This document shows, piece after piece, positions 10,050 through 18,248 of a stretch of DNA of 64,000 nucleotides. Positions within the stretch are counted from its first letter, which is position 1. Each line of letters opens with the position of its first letter. The stretch lies in NCBI RefSeq assembly GCF_000620625.1, contig NZ_JIAW01000011.1, positions 186,001 through 250,000 on the forward strand. The letters are read 5' to 3'. Source of the DNA: Mycobacterium sp. URHB0044. GTDB lineage: Bacteria > Actinomycetota > Actinomycetes > Mycobacteriales > Mycobacteriaceae. The position numbers were made by a program, and so were the translations under genes. The notes beneath the pieces were generated by a model. That model ran no database searches. It saw nothing but the letters and a program-made list of their open reading frames with translations, and was not told the origin of the DNA.

Positions 10050-11117
10050 ATGTCGCGCACGACCAATCGCGTGGTCATCACGGCCATGGCGACGGCAGGG
10101 CTGTTTTGTCCTGTCATCATTCTGGGCCCCAACGCAACGGCGGTTCCGGCGACGAGCCCCGGTGTGCCGTGCCTCGACATCGTGCAGCAGTTCGCTGCGT
10201 CACCGCCCAGCGCTGCGGAAGTGCAGGATGCTGCCTCCGCGGCGCTCACCAACGTGTTGCCCGAGGCGCCGCCACCGGCGGCCGTTCCCATCGACGTCGT
10301 GACACCGGCACTGGCGCCGGCGGCACCGCCACCGCCCGTCGAAGCGGCTCCGCTCGTCGATGCCGCGGGGCTCGTGCCACCGGCTCCCGTCGCGGCGCTG
10401 GCCGCCCCGATCGCCGATGCCGCCGGTGTGGGCGCGCCATTCGCCGCCGCAGCCCCTGCGGCCGCGGTTCCGCCCGTGCCCGTCGTCCTTCCGCCCGCCA
10501 TCGCGCCGCCGGTGGCGATCCCGCCCGCGATTCCGGCTGCGCCGATCGCGGACATGGCCGGTGTGGCGCCGCCGCCACCCCCCGTCGAGGCCGTACCGCC
10601 GCCGGCTGCGCCCCTCGCCGAAGCCGCGGCTGTCGCGCCGCCACCGGAAGCCGTGCCACCCCCGCCGCTGCCCGCAGCACCCCCGCCGCCGCCCGTCGCG
10701 CCCATCGAAGCCGTCCCACCACCGCCGCCGGCCCCGCTGCTGCCCATCGAAGCGGCACCCCCGGTGGCCGCCCCGTTAGCCGACTCCGCCGGTGTGGTTC
10801 CGCTGGCTGCGCCCGGTGCGGAAGCTGCCTCGGCGGCCGCCGCCGCTCCGATGGCCGAGGCCGCTGCGCTGGCGGTCCCGCCCGTGCCTCCCGTTCCGGT
10901 GGTGCCCATCGGCGGGCTCGGTGGCGTGCCTGCGCCGGTCGGCGTCGTACCGTCCATTCCGGTCGCGTCAGCGGTACCCGACTTCGGCCTTCCGCTGCCA
11001 AGCACGCTGCCCATCCCGACGGATCTGGTTTGCGAGGGCACGGCCTGGTCGGCACATCGGAACGCGGGCGGTGGCGCGGGCTCGGCCATCGCGGTGCCTC
11101 GACGCGACGATTGGTGA
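10050..11117 (+). CDS. Pro/Ala-rich exported low-complexity protein
   Basis: A 355-aa protein with a hydrophobic N-terminal segment (MSRTTNRVVITAMATAG) that looks like a signal peptide. About 270 residues of Pro/Ala/Val follow, built from degenerate units of the form AP(I/L)(A/V)(D/E)(A/S/M)AGV followed by proline runs. At least six units are visible, at about 35-aa spacing. The C-terminal 40 residues are not repetitive and contain one cysteine. The composition suggests an extended cell-wall-spanning stalk. It is not PE/PPE, and no enzyme motif is seen. The opposite strand is also open here because of the GC-rich repeats; the plus strand is preferred for its signal peptide. Confidence 0.65.
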   Translation: MSRTTNRVVITAMATAGLFCPVIILGPNATAVPATSPGVPCLDIVQQFAASPPSAAEVQDAASAALTNVLPEAPPPAAVPIDVVTPALAPAAPPPPVEAAPLVDAAGLVPPAPVAALAAPIADAAGVGAPFAAAAPAAAVPPVPVVLPPAIAPPVAIPPAIPAAPIADMAGVAPPPPPVEAVPPPAAPLAEAAAVAPPPEAVPPPPLPAAPPPPPVAPIEAVPPPPPAPLLPIEAAPPVAAPLADSAGVVPLAAPGAEAASAAAAAPMAEAAALAVPPVPPVPVVPIGGLGGVPAPVGVVPSIPVASAVPDFGLPLPSTLPIPTDLVCEGTAWSAHRNAGGGAGSAIAVPRRDDW

Positions 11118-11132
11118 CCGTTTGCCCTGCGG

Positions 11133-11138
11133 CATGAT
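11133..11138 (+). promoter_or_regulatory. Possible tesB -10 box
   Basis: CATGAT, 6 bp, then GTG at 11145; a variant of the leaderless pattern. Confidence 0.35.
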
Positions 11139-11144
11139 GCCGAG

Positions 11145-12005
11145 GTGACCTTCAGCTCGCCGTCCCTGTCCGACATCGTCGCCACGTTGCAGGTCGATCA
11201 GGTCGGCGACGACGACTTCGTGGCCGCTCAGTTGGACAACGCCGTCCATCACATCGTCGGCGGTCACATCGCAGGGCAGGCCCTCATGGCGGCCAGTCGC
11301 ACGGCGCCCGGCCGCACGCCGCACAGCGTGCACGTCTATTACCTGCGGGCCGGTGACGCGCGACGTCCCGTGCAGTTCAACGTCATTCGGTCCAGGGACG
11401 GTGGCACCCTGTCCACCCGGCAGGTCACCGCCCGCCAGGACGGCGAGGTGCTGCTCGAAGCGCTCGCATCGTTCAGCACCCCCGTCGACGGTGACGGCCA
11501 TCAACTGCCGATGTCCGATGTGCCCGACCCGGATTCATTGCCGCCGGTGCAGGAGCAACTGGCGTCCTACGCCGACGAGCATCACGGGCATTGGGTCCGT
11601 CCCCAGCCGTTCGACCTGCGCTACGTCGATCCGCCGCCCAGGCTTGCCCTCGAGCTGCCCGCGCCGTCGCCGAGAATCCGGATGTGGTGGCGGCCAACCG
11701 AACCCGTTCCGGACGACGGCGTGCTCCACAGCTGTCTGATGACCTATCTGTCGGGCACCACGATGCTCGAGACGGCGATCACCATGCGGCGCGCCACGCC
11801 CATGACGACCTTCTCGGCGTTGATCGACCACGCGCTCTGGTTTCACCGGCCGGTCGACCTGTCCGACTGGGTGCTCTCGGATCAGTTCTCGCCCAGCGGA
11901 ATTGGCGGCCGCGGGTTGGCCAGCGCCACCATGTACAACCGCGCCGGCCAGCTGGTCTGCATCGCGAACCAGGAACTGTACTTCGGCCGAACGCGGTCGG
12001 ATTAG
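11145..12005 (+). CDS. tesB: Acyl-CoA thioesterase II family protein
   Basis: A double hot-dog-fold thioesterase that hydrolyses acyl-CoA to free acid and CoA. It is 286 aa, the family's usual length. N-terminal hot-dog: VGGHIAGQALMAASRT and HSVHVYYLRAGD. C-terminal hot-dog: the SCLMTYLSGTTMLETA region and IDHALWFHRPVDLSDW, followed by the family's GRGLASATMYNRAGQLVC. The Asp/Thr/Gln catalytic set of E. coli TesB cannot be assigned without alignment. The 3' end overlaps ubiX by 4 bp (convergent). Confidence 0.92.
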   Translation: MTFSSPSLSDIVATLQVDQVGDDDFVAAQLDNAVHHIVGGHIAGQALMAASRTAPGRTPHSVHVYYLRAGDARRPVQFNVIRSRDGGTLSTRQVTARQDGEVLLEALASFSTPVDGDGHQLPMSDVPDPDSLPPVQEQLASYADEHHGHWVRPQPFDLRYVDPPPRLALELPAPSPRIRMWWRPTEPVPDDGVLHSCLMTYLSGTTMLETAITMRRATPMTTFSALIDHALWFHRPVDLSDWVLSDQFSPSGIGGRGLASATMYNRAGQLVCIANQELYFGRTRSD

Positions 12006-12583
12006 GCGTCGTCTTGCACCGACCGGCCGTCCCATCGCTTGACCCCTGGAAGGACGATGTCCAGTAGCTCGAGGGCCCGGGACACGGTCTGGTCGACGAC
12101 GTCGTCGAGCGATGTCGGCAAGGCGTAGAACGCGGGGACGGGCGGCATGATGATCGCCCCGTTCGTGGTCGCCCGCGCCATCAGATCGATGTGTCCGGCA
12201 TGCAACGGCGTCTCGCGCAGCATCAGAACCACCCGCCGGCGCTCCTTCAGGCAGACGTCGGCCGCGCGGACCACGAGTTCGTCGTTGTAGGAGTTCGCGA
12301 TGCCGCTCAGTGTCTTCACGGAGCACGGTGCAACGAGCATTCCCGTGGTGACGAACGAACCCGATGCCACCGCCGCGCCGATGTCACGGGGGTGATGCTC
12401 GTGGTTGGCGAGCGCACGGACGTCGTCGGGCCGGTAGGAGGTCTCGTGGGCGATCGTCCGCTGAGCGGACGGCGTGATGATGAGGTGGGTCTCGACGTCG
12501 TCCACGGCCTTGAGCAATTCGAGCGCCCGCACGCCGTAGATGGCTCCCGACGCTCCGGTGATCGCCACGATGATTCTCTTCAT
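12002..12583 (-). CDS. ubiX: UbiX-type flavin prenyltransferase
   Basis: UbiX joins dimethylallyl (mono)phosphate to FMN and so makes the prenylated flavin used by UbiD decarboxylases. It is 193 aa. The N-terminal GASGAIYG flavin loop, the VAPCSVKTLSGIANSYNDEL stretch and RRRVVLMLRETPLH are canonical. The start at 12583 follows AAGGAG by 8 bp, inside the end of the upstream gene. It is in a two-gene minus-strand operon with the 12588 gene and diverges from a ubiD-SRPBCC-ubiD operon. It is very likely the cofactor supplier for those two enzymes. Confidence 0.93.
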   Translation of the reverse strand: MKRIIVAITGASGAIYGVRALELLKAVDDVETHLIITPSAQRTIAHETSYRPDDVRALANHEHHPRDIGAAVASGSFVTTGMLVAPCSVKTLSGIANSYNDELVVRAADVCLKERRRVVLMLRETPLHAGHIDLMARATTNGAIIMPPVPAFYALPTSLDDVVDQTVSRALELLDIVLPGVKRWDGRSVQDDA

Positions 12584-12587
12584 GCGT

Positions 12588-13109
12588 CTACTCCTTGCCG
12601 AATCGGGCTGCGGCAGCGGCGATGACCGCGATCGCGGTGTGCTCGTCCTCGCCTGGCTCCCGGCCGGCGCTCTCGCGTACCACGACGTGCATGGCCGCCG
12701 TTGCCCGTTCATCGGCAGTTCCCGGTGCCGCCGATGCGTCCACCCCCGCGACGAATCGGGCGAGTTCGTCGAGTTCGATCATCTCGGCGTCCAGCTCGAC
12801 GGCCTTGACTCGTTCCCGCAGCGTCGTCGTCGCCGGATTCGGGGCGGGCGATGGACCGTCAACGAGACGCCGCCGCAACGCGCGGAGTGGCCGGACCACT
12901 TCGTGATGCCACTGGAGCGTCCGGCTGCGCGCGCCTTCGAGCTCGTGGCCGGTGAAGGCCGACCCGCGTGCCGCCCCGACGTACGCGGCGGCCAGGAGCA
13001 CGTTGACGTCGAGGCCACAGCGATCTTGCAGGAGGATACACGCCGGCGACACGCCGTCGACGCCGTGGACGTCCAGCGCAAAGCGGACGAAGTCTGGATC
13101 CGCGGCCAT
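12588..13109 (-). CDS. TIGR02444-like small conserved protein
   Basis: A 173-aa protein. The first half has FALDVHGVDGVSPACILLQD, then GLDVNVLLAA, and later EVVRPLRALRR. This matches the pattern of the TIGR02444/DUF2390 family, which is known mainly from proteobacteria and has no assigned function. The second half is helical and acidic with no motif. Only 4 bp separate its stop from the ubiX start, so the two are co-transcribed. The start (ATG at 13109, or a GTG just before it) is chosen as the first codon that keeps the whole conserved block. A role linked to UbiX/UbiD is inference from position only. Confidence 0.7.
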   Translation of the reverse strand: MAADPDFVRFALDVHGVDGVSPACILLQDRCGLDVNVLLAAAYVGAARGSAFTGHELEGARSRTLQWHHEVVRPLRALRRRLVDGPSPAPNPATTTLRERVKAVELDAEMIELDELARFVAGVDASAAPGTADERATAAMHVVVRESAGREPGEDEHTAIAVIAAAAARFGKE

Positions 13110-13194
13110 CACAGGTCGTTCGCGTGGCACGGGCCCATTGCCGAGGCGGATCTGGCAAGGTACATCTTGTCTTTGCTGGCCACCACGCAAGAGT

Positions 13195-14637
13195 ATGGGG
13201 CATAACGTCGTGCCGTTCCAGGATTTTCGAGAGTTCCTCGATGCGCTGCGCTCTCGCGGTGAGCTGATCGACGTCGACCGGCCGGTGGCGCTCGAACTCG
13301 AGGTGGCCAAGGCGATGCGCAAGAGCGCCTCCGTCTCGGGCCCGGCCGTCGTGTTCACCCAGAACGGCACCCAGTTCCCACTAGTCGGCGGCGTCTACAA
13401 CTCGAACGCCAAGGCACTCATCGCGTATGGCTGTAGCGAGGAGAACGTCTTCGACGAGATCGTGACCCGTCTGAGCACCCGCATTCCGCCGACGTACGTC
13501 GACGACGGTCCCGTGCACGAGAACGTGATCCTCGGTGACGACATCGACCTGTCGATCCTGCCGGTCCCGCGGTACAGCCCCGACGACGGCGGTCCGTACA
13601 TCACGCCGGGTTTCGTGGTCAGCCACGACCCCGAGACCGGCGTCCCGGACATCGGTCACTACCGCTGCGAGATCATCGACTCTCAGACGATGTCGCTGAT
13701 GGCTGCGCCCAGTCACCGGTTCGCGAAGAACCAGGCCAAGGCAAAACTAATGGGCCAGAAGACGTTTCGCGCATCGCTGGTCATCGGCGTCGATCCCATG
13801 ATCGCCTACTCCTGCCCGATCCAGGTGCCGGAGGACACCAACGACTGGGAGGTCGTCGGCGGCATGCGCGGCGCAGCAGTCGAGCTCGTCAAGTGCCGCA
13901 CGAACGACGTGTGGGTGCCCGCGCACGCCGAGGTGGTCATCGAGTTCGAGGTCGACTTCACCCAGACAGTCGACGAGGGGCCACTTGGCGAGTACACCGG
14001 CTACTACACGCCCGCGTCACCGAAACCCGTTGTCCGGCCGACCGCCATCACCCATCGCACCGGTGCGTACTTCCAGGCCCTGCTGACCGGCAGACCCACC
14101 ACCGAGAACCACATCCTCAAGCAATTGTCGTTCGAGGCGTCGTTCTACGACATGTTCCGTCAGCAGTTTCCGACCGTGACGGCGGTGGCGATCCCGCCGT
14201 CGGGCGGCGTCTACTTCCGATTGATCATCGCCATGACGCCGCGGTATTCGGGCGAGGCGCGCAGCGCGATCCTCGCGGCGATGGGCAGCAACCTGCGACC
14301 GAAGATGGTGGTCGTGGTCGACCCCGACATCGACGTGCACGACTCGGAACAGGTCGAGTGGGCGATGGCCTTCCGCACCCAGCCGGCACGTGACGTGATC
14401 ATCGTGGACAGCCTGCCCGGCGGACCGCTCGACCCGACGGCCGACGAGTCGCTGCCCGCGGACCAGCGCACCGGTTCGGCGATCGGCATCGACGCCACCT
14501 ATCCCTACGGCACGGTGATCAAGAAGGTGGGTGACCTCTGCGGGCCGGCGTCGGAGGAACACGGCGGTCACGTCGTCGAGGTCGCCGACGTCCCCGGCTG
14601 GCGCGACTACGACTTTCCCGAACTCGACGCGAGGTAG
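13195..14637 (+). CDS. UbiD family decarboxylase, first paralog
   Basis: UbiD enzymes use prenyl-FMN to decarboxylate or carboxylate aromatic and alpha,beta-unsaturated acids. It is 480 aa. It contains an N-terminal LRSRGELIDVDRPV segment and GDDIDLSILPVPRYSPDDGG. The catalytic-region motif EGPLGEYTGYY begins near residue 261 and supplies the two conserved glutamates. The start is the ATG at 13195; a GTG five codons later is possible. It reads away from the ubiX operon. It is a paralog of the 15074 gene, not a recent duplicate. Substrate unknown. Confidence 0.88.
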   Translation: MGHNVVPFQDFREFLDALRSRGELIDVDRPVALELEVAKAMRKSASVSGPAVVFTQNGTQFPLVGGVYNSNAKALIAYGCSEENVFDEIVTRLSTRIPPTYVDDGPVHENVILGDDIDLSILPVPRYSPDDGGPYITPGFVVSHDPETGVPDIGHYRCEIIDSQTMSLMAAPSHRFAKNQAKAKLMGQKTFRASLVIGVDPMIAYSCPIQVPEDTNDWEVVGGMRGAAVELVKCRTNDVWVPAHAEVVIEFEVDFTQTVDEGPLGEYTGYYTPASPKPVVRPTAITHRTGAYFQALLTGRPTTENHILKQLSFEASFYDMFRQQFPTVTAVAIPPSGGVYFRLIIAMTPRYSGEARSAILAAMGSNLRPKMVVVVDPDIDVHDSEQVEWAMAFRTQPARDVIIVDSLPGGPLDPTADESLPADQRTGSAIGIDATYPYGTVIKKVGDLCGPASEEHGGHVVEVADVPGWRDYDFPELDAR

Positions 14638-14645
14638 GAGGGGAC

Positions 14646-15065
14646 ATGCCCGACATCGATCACGAGATCAAGATCGACGCCACACCCGACGAGGTGTTCA
14701 CGGCCTTGACGACGCTGGCCGGCGTCAAGGGCTGGCATGCGCCGTCCGCGACGGGAAGCGGAGAGGTCGGCGGCGAATGGGCGTTCTCGTACTCCGACCA
14801 TCCCGAATTCCGTTGGCAGGTGGTCGCTTCGGAGCCGGTGAGCGGGGTGCAATGGCGGTGTACCCGCGGGCCGGGGGACTCGGTCGGCACCACGGCAACG
14901 TTCACCATCGCCCCTGCTGGCGAGCGGACCCTGTTGGAGCTCCAACACGCTGGCTGGCCCGGTACCCATGGCAACTTCCGCAAGTGCAACACGACGTGGG
15001 GCGTCCTACTCCACCACCTACGCGATTACGTCGAGACCGGCGCCGCCGCACCGGCATTCGAGTAA
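14646..15065 (+). CDS. SRPBCC (AHSA1-like) protein
   Basis: A 139-aa single-domain START-like protein with the N-terminal signature IKIDATPDEVFTALT and a C-terminal amphipathic helix (WGVLLHHLRDYVETG). Such proteins bind hydrophobic ligands in a helix-grip cavity. It sits 8 bp after one ubiD and 8 bp before the next, so all three are one operon. An inferred role is ligand handling or cyclisation of the UbiD substrate or product. A GGAGGGG ribosome site precedes the ATG. Confidence 0.85.
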   Translation: MPDIDHEIKIDATPDEVFTALTTLAGVKGWHAPSATGSGEVGGEWAFSYSDHPEFRWQVVASEPVSGVQWRCTRGPGDSVGTTATFTIAPAGERTLLELQHAGWPGTHGNFRKCNTTWGVLLHHLRDYVETGAAAPAFE

Positions 15066-15073
15066 GGACCCCA

Positions 15074-16705
15074 ATGCCACAGCAGAGCCTCAGCGAATTC
15101 GTCGACGACATGGAGAAGGCGGGCCTCCTCGTCCGCATCAAGGAGGAGAAGCGGGTCGACGAGCTGCCCGCCGTCATGGAGGCCAACCCGCTGACCGCGG
15201 TGCTGGTGGAGAAGGTCACCGATTGTGAGTTCCAGTTCCTGGCCAACGCCTACTCCAATCAGGATCAGACGGCGTGGGCACTCGGCTGCGACAAGAGCGA
15301 AACTGGCCGTCGGATGGTCGAACTCGGCAAGGGTCGGATCAAGCCCACGGTCGTCGACACCGCACCGTGCAAGGAGGTGATCCTCACCGGTGACGACGTC
15401 GACCTGACGCGGCTACCGCTGTTCCTCCACCATGACCGCGACGGCCACGCCTACACCAACGACAACCTGGTGGTGACCAAGCACCCAGATACCGGCGTCT
15501 ACGACTGGGGCATCTACCGCAGCATGTTCCGGACGAAGAACGAGAAGCTGTTCGACATGACGTGCACCTCGCACCGCGCCCGCCTGAATGCCCAAGCGGC
15601 ACAAGCCAAGGGGCACAACCTCGAGCTGGCGATCGTGCTCGGTGGCCCGTTGGTGGACAAGGTGGCCGCGCTGACGGGCGTACCTCCGGGCACCGACGAC
15701 TTCGAAGTGCTCGGCAGCTTCTACGGCCACCCCGCGGAGCTGGTGAAGTGCGAGACCATCGACCTGCTGGTGCCGGCCAACGCCGAAATCGTGATCGAGT
15801 GCGAGCTGATGGCGACGGAGGGATTGACCCACGACGAGGGCCCGTACGGCGAGTTCACCGGGATGTATGGCGGCGGCATCAAGGCCAACTTCCGGGCCGT
15901 CGTCAAGGCGATGACGTTCCGCAAGGGCGGCATCTTCCAGCACGCGACCATCGGTGGGTTGCACCCTTGGTACACCGACAACATGCTCCAGCTGCCCATG
16001 ATCGAGTCCGACCTGTACGGAGGGCTCGCCATGGCCGGAATCGACGTCAAGGAAGTTCGCGCACCGCTTGGCGGGTTGTCGAACATCGCGTACGCGAAGA
16101 TCAAACCGCGCGGCGCAGGCGACTCCAAGCAGGCGCTCGGGGTGATGCTGACGTGCTCGAAGCAGGGGCTTCCGAAGATCGCGATGGTCTTCGACGAGGA
16201 TGTCGACATCTGGGACGACAATGCCGTGCAGTTCGCGATGGCGTTCCGGTACATGCCCCACCTCGACACCGTGACCATTCCGAACGGCAACACGATGACC
16301 GTCGACCCGATGATCGCCGAAGACGCGGCACCGGGCACCGCATCGAAGATCGGTTTGGACTGCACCATCCCGATCAGCCCGAAGTTCAACAAGAGCCACT
16401 TCGACCGCAGCACCGTGTTCGAACTCGGCGATCCACCGCCAGATGTCGTCGTCATGTCGGAGGCGGAATTGACGCTCGACATGGCTGCGCTCATCCGCGA
16501 AGCTCCCCGCACGTGGAAGGAAATCCTCCAGCACTACAACGGGCAGCCGTACCGCGCCGTCTACGGCGCATTCAGCAATCTTCGGCATCAACTCGGACGC
16601 TGCGACGACGAACCGTGGTACCGCTACACGTTCTCCGACACCGACTTTGCGGTGAAGGTCGAGGAAACCGAACCGCACAACTTCGACCCCAGGCACCGCC
16701 CCTGA
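15074..16705 (+). CDS. UbiD family decarboxylase, second paralog
   Basis: A 543-aa UbiD enzyme, third gene of the operon. It has LSEFVDDMEKAGLLVRI at the N-terminus, GDDVDLTRLPLFLHHDRD, and the catalytic motif EGPYGEFTGMYGGG with its first Glu near residue 255. The ATG at 15074 has a weak AAGGACC ribosome site. It differs clearly from the first paralog in length and in the substrate-side loops, for example HATIGGLHPWYTDN. Two UbiD proteins together may act as partner subunits, as reported for some phenylphosphate and phenol carboxylases, or on different substrates. Confidence 0.88.
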   Translation: MPQQSLSEFVDDMEKAGLLVRIKEEKRVDELPAVMEANPLTAVLVEKVTDCEFQFLANAYSNQDQTAWALGCDKSETGRRMVELGKGRIKPTVVDTAPCKEVILTGDDVDLTRLPLFLHHDRDGHAYTNDNLVVTKHPDTGVYDWGIYRSMFRTKNEKLFDMTCTSHRARLNAQAAQAKGHNLELAIVLGGPLVDKVAALTGVPPGTDDFEVLGSFYGHPAELVKCETIDLLVPANAEIVIECELMATEGLTHDEGPYGEFTGMYGGGIKANFRAVVKAMTFRKGGIFQHATIGGLHPWYTDNMLQLPMIESDLYGGLAMAGIDVKEVRAPLGGLSNIAYAKIKPRGAGDSKQALGVMLTCSKQGLPKIAMVFDEDVDIWDDNAVQFAMAFRYMPHLDTVTIPNGNTMTVDPMIAEDAAPGTASKIGLDCTIPISPKFNKSHFDRSTVFELGDPPPDVVVMSEAELTLDMAALIREAPRTWKEILQHYNGQPYRAVYGAFSNLRHQLGRCDDEPWYRYTFSDTDFAVKVEETEPHNFDPRHRP

Positions 16706-17000
16706 ACCGGGGGAGCAGCGAAACCTGCTGGCGTCGAACGTGATTGCGGTAATTGGCATGGCCGTAACATGACGCACGTCACGCAGGCGCGTGCGCTGCG
16801 ACGACGCCGGAATGCCGTGCTGCCCGTAGGTTTGGTCACGACATCGGGTTTGAGCACTGCACAACGGGTTACCATCATGGCCGGTAGAACGCACGATGCC
16901 GCGTCAGCCGAGCGAATGCGTGTCAGCGAATCGACCCCCGCCTGAGGGGTGACGCGTTACTGTCTCGGGTGGCGTTGCAAACGACACTTGGAGGGCATGC
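16706..17000. other. Gene-free spacer between ubiD operon and usp
   Basis: 295 bp without a convincing gene. It contains an inverted repeat TGACG-CA-CGTCA at 16770-16781 that could bind a regulator of the usp gene, and several A/T-richer patches. A 22-codon ORF from 16877 has no ribosome site and is not called. Confidence 0.4.
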
Positions 17001-17444
17001 ATGAGCGGCTATCAGACCGTGGTGGTTGGCACGGACGGCTCGGATTCGTCGCTACGCGCGGTGGATCGGGCCGGTGCGATCGCTGCCGGGTCGGGCGCCA
17101 AGCTGATCGTGGCGACGGCGTACTTCCCTCAGAGCGAGGATCAGCGCGCGGCCGACGTCCTCAAGGACGAGGGCTACAAGATGTCCGGCAACGCCCCCAT
17201 CTACGCCATCCTGCGTGAGGCGAGGGACCGGGCCAAGGCTGCCGGCGCGGGCTCGGTGGAGGAGAAGGCCGTCGTCGGTGCTCCCGTTGACGCCCTCGTA
17301 GAACTCGCCGAGCAGGAGCACGCGGATCTGCTCGTCGTCGGCAACGTCGGCCTCAGCACCATTGCCGGCCGCCTGCTCGGGTCGGTGCCCGCGAACGTGG
17401 CGCGTCGCTCGAAGACCGACGTCCTCATCGTCCACACGTCCTGA
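17001..17444 (+). CDS. Universal stress protein, single domain (Rv1636-like)
   Basis: A 147-aa UspA-fold protein. N-terminal VVVGTDGSDSS, and the C-terminal nucleotide loop GNVGLSTIAGRLLGSVPANV, which matches GxxG-x9-G(S/T). In mycobacteria this family member (Rv1636, MSMEG_3811 type) is reported to bind cAMP strongly and may buffer it; the identification here rests on sequence and position. An adenylate cyclase gene lies in the same window at 39815. Start at 17001 follows a GGAGGG site. Confidence 0.92.
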   Translation: MSGYQTVVVGTDGSDSSLRAVDRAGAIAAGSGAKLIVATAYFPQSEDQRAADVLKDEGYKMSGNAPIYAILREARDRAKAAGAGSVEEKAVVGAPVDALVELAEQEHADLLVVGNVGLSTIAGRLLGSVPANVARRSKTDVLIVHTS

Positions 17445-17455
17445 CGGTCGCGTAA

Positions 17456-17470
17456 GGGGCTACCAGCCCC
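17456..17470. terminator. Hairpin between usp and MBL gene
   Basis: GGGGCT-ACC-AGCCCC between two convergent genes, overlapping the stop codon of the hydrolase gene. It is short and has no T-tract. Confidence 0.45.
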
Positions 17471-18137
17471 GCTTCCTCCACTCGTCGAGGTGCGGACGCT
17501 CCGCACCCAGCGTGGTGTCATCGCCGTGGCCCGGATACACCACGGTGGAGTCCGGGTAGACGTCGAAGACGCGGGTCGTCACGTCGCCGAGCAACCGTTC
17601 GAAGTCACCGGGCTGCCATGTCTTGCCGACGCCACCGGGAAACAGGCAGTCGCCGGTGAACAGCTGGACCGCGTCGCCGGCTGCGGGCCCGGCCAGTGCG
17701 AGCGCCACCGAGCCTTCGGTGTGCCCCTGGAGGTGGATGACGTCGAAGCTCAGCTCGCCGACTCGGATGGTGTCGCCGTTGGCGAGGATCCGGTCGGGTT
17801 TGACGGGGAGCGGTTCGGCGTCGAGCTGATGGGCCGCCGTCGGGGCGCCGGTGGCCTCGACCACTTCGGCCAGCGCCTTCCAGTGATCGGGGTGCTGATG
17901 GCTGGTGACGATCAGCGTCAGTTTGGGCGCGTGTCGTTCGATCAGCTCGAGCAGGGTCGCGGCGTCGTTGGCGGCGTCGATGAGTAGCGTCTCGCCGGTC
18001 TGGGAACACGTGATGAGGTAGGCGTTGTTGTCCATCGGGCCGACGGATGCCTTAACGATCGACGCCCCGGGGAGGGTGCGGCGTGCGGCGGTGCCGGGTT
18101 CGACGTGGCCTGTGTAGTTGTCATCGACGACGCTCAT
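17460..18137 (-). CDS. Metallo-beta-lactamase fold hydrolase (Rv1637c-like)
   Basis: A 225-aa glyoxalase II-like hydrolase. The metal motif is present as TSHQHPDHW (HxHxDH), with further metal ligands in GHTEGSV and FTGDCLFPGGVGKT, and a final YPGHGDDTTLG. The protein is probably cytosolic and acts on a thioester or similar small substrate; the exact reaction is unknown. The ATG at 18137 is chosen because the preceding in-frame codons encode non-conserved sequence. It diverges from uvrA, from which it is 111 bp apart. Confidence 0.88.
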   Translation of the reverse strand: MSVVDDNYTGHVEPGTAARRTLPGASIVKASVGPMDNNAYLITCSQTGETLLIDAANDAATLLELIERHAPKLTLIVTSHQHPDHWKALAEVVEATGAPTAAHQLDAEPLPVKPDRILANGDTIRVGELSFDVIHLQGHTEGSVALALAGPAAGDAVQLFTGDCLFPGGVGKTWQPGDFERLLGDVTTRVFDVYPDSTVVYPGHGDDTTLGAERPHLDEWRKRGW

Positions 18138-18248
18138 GTCAGCCACGGTAACGGGCTTGGCGGGGGACTTGTCGGTGGGTGGACATAGCATGGCCGTGGA
18201 TAGCTTTCTGCGGGTCGGAGAGCAGTACGGGACCGGGAGAGGGATCAG

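Noticed and set aside
9977..11185. 402-aa open frame antisense to the Pro/Ala-rich gene (Gly/Ala/Thr-rich product)
   Set aside because: It has no signal peptide, domain or ribosome site. It mirrors the GC-rich repeats, while the plus-strand frame has a signal-like N-terminus and a promoter candidate.
16877..16945. 22-codon ORF in the spacer before usp
   Set aside because: No ribosome site or promoter pattern, and too short to judge.
18138..18248. SOS box before uvrA
   Set aside because: No CGAAC-N4-GTTCG palindrome found in the spacer.
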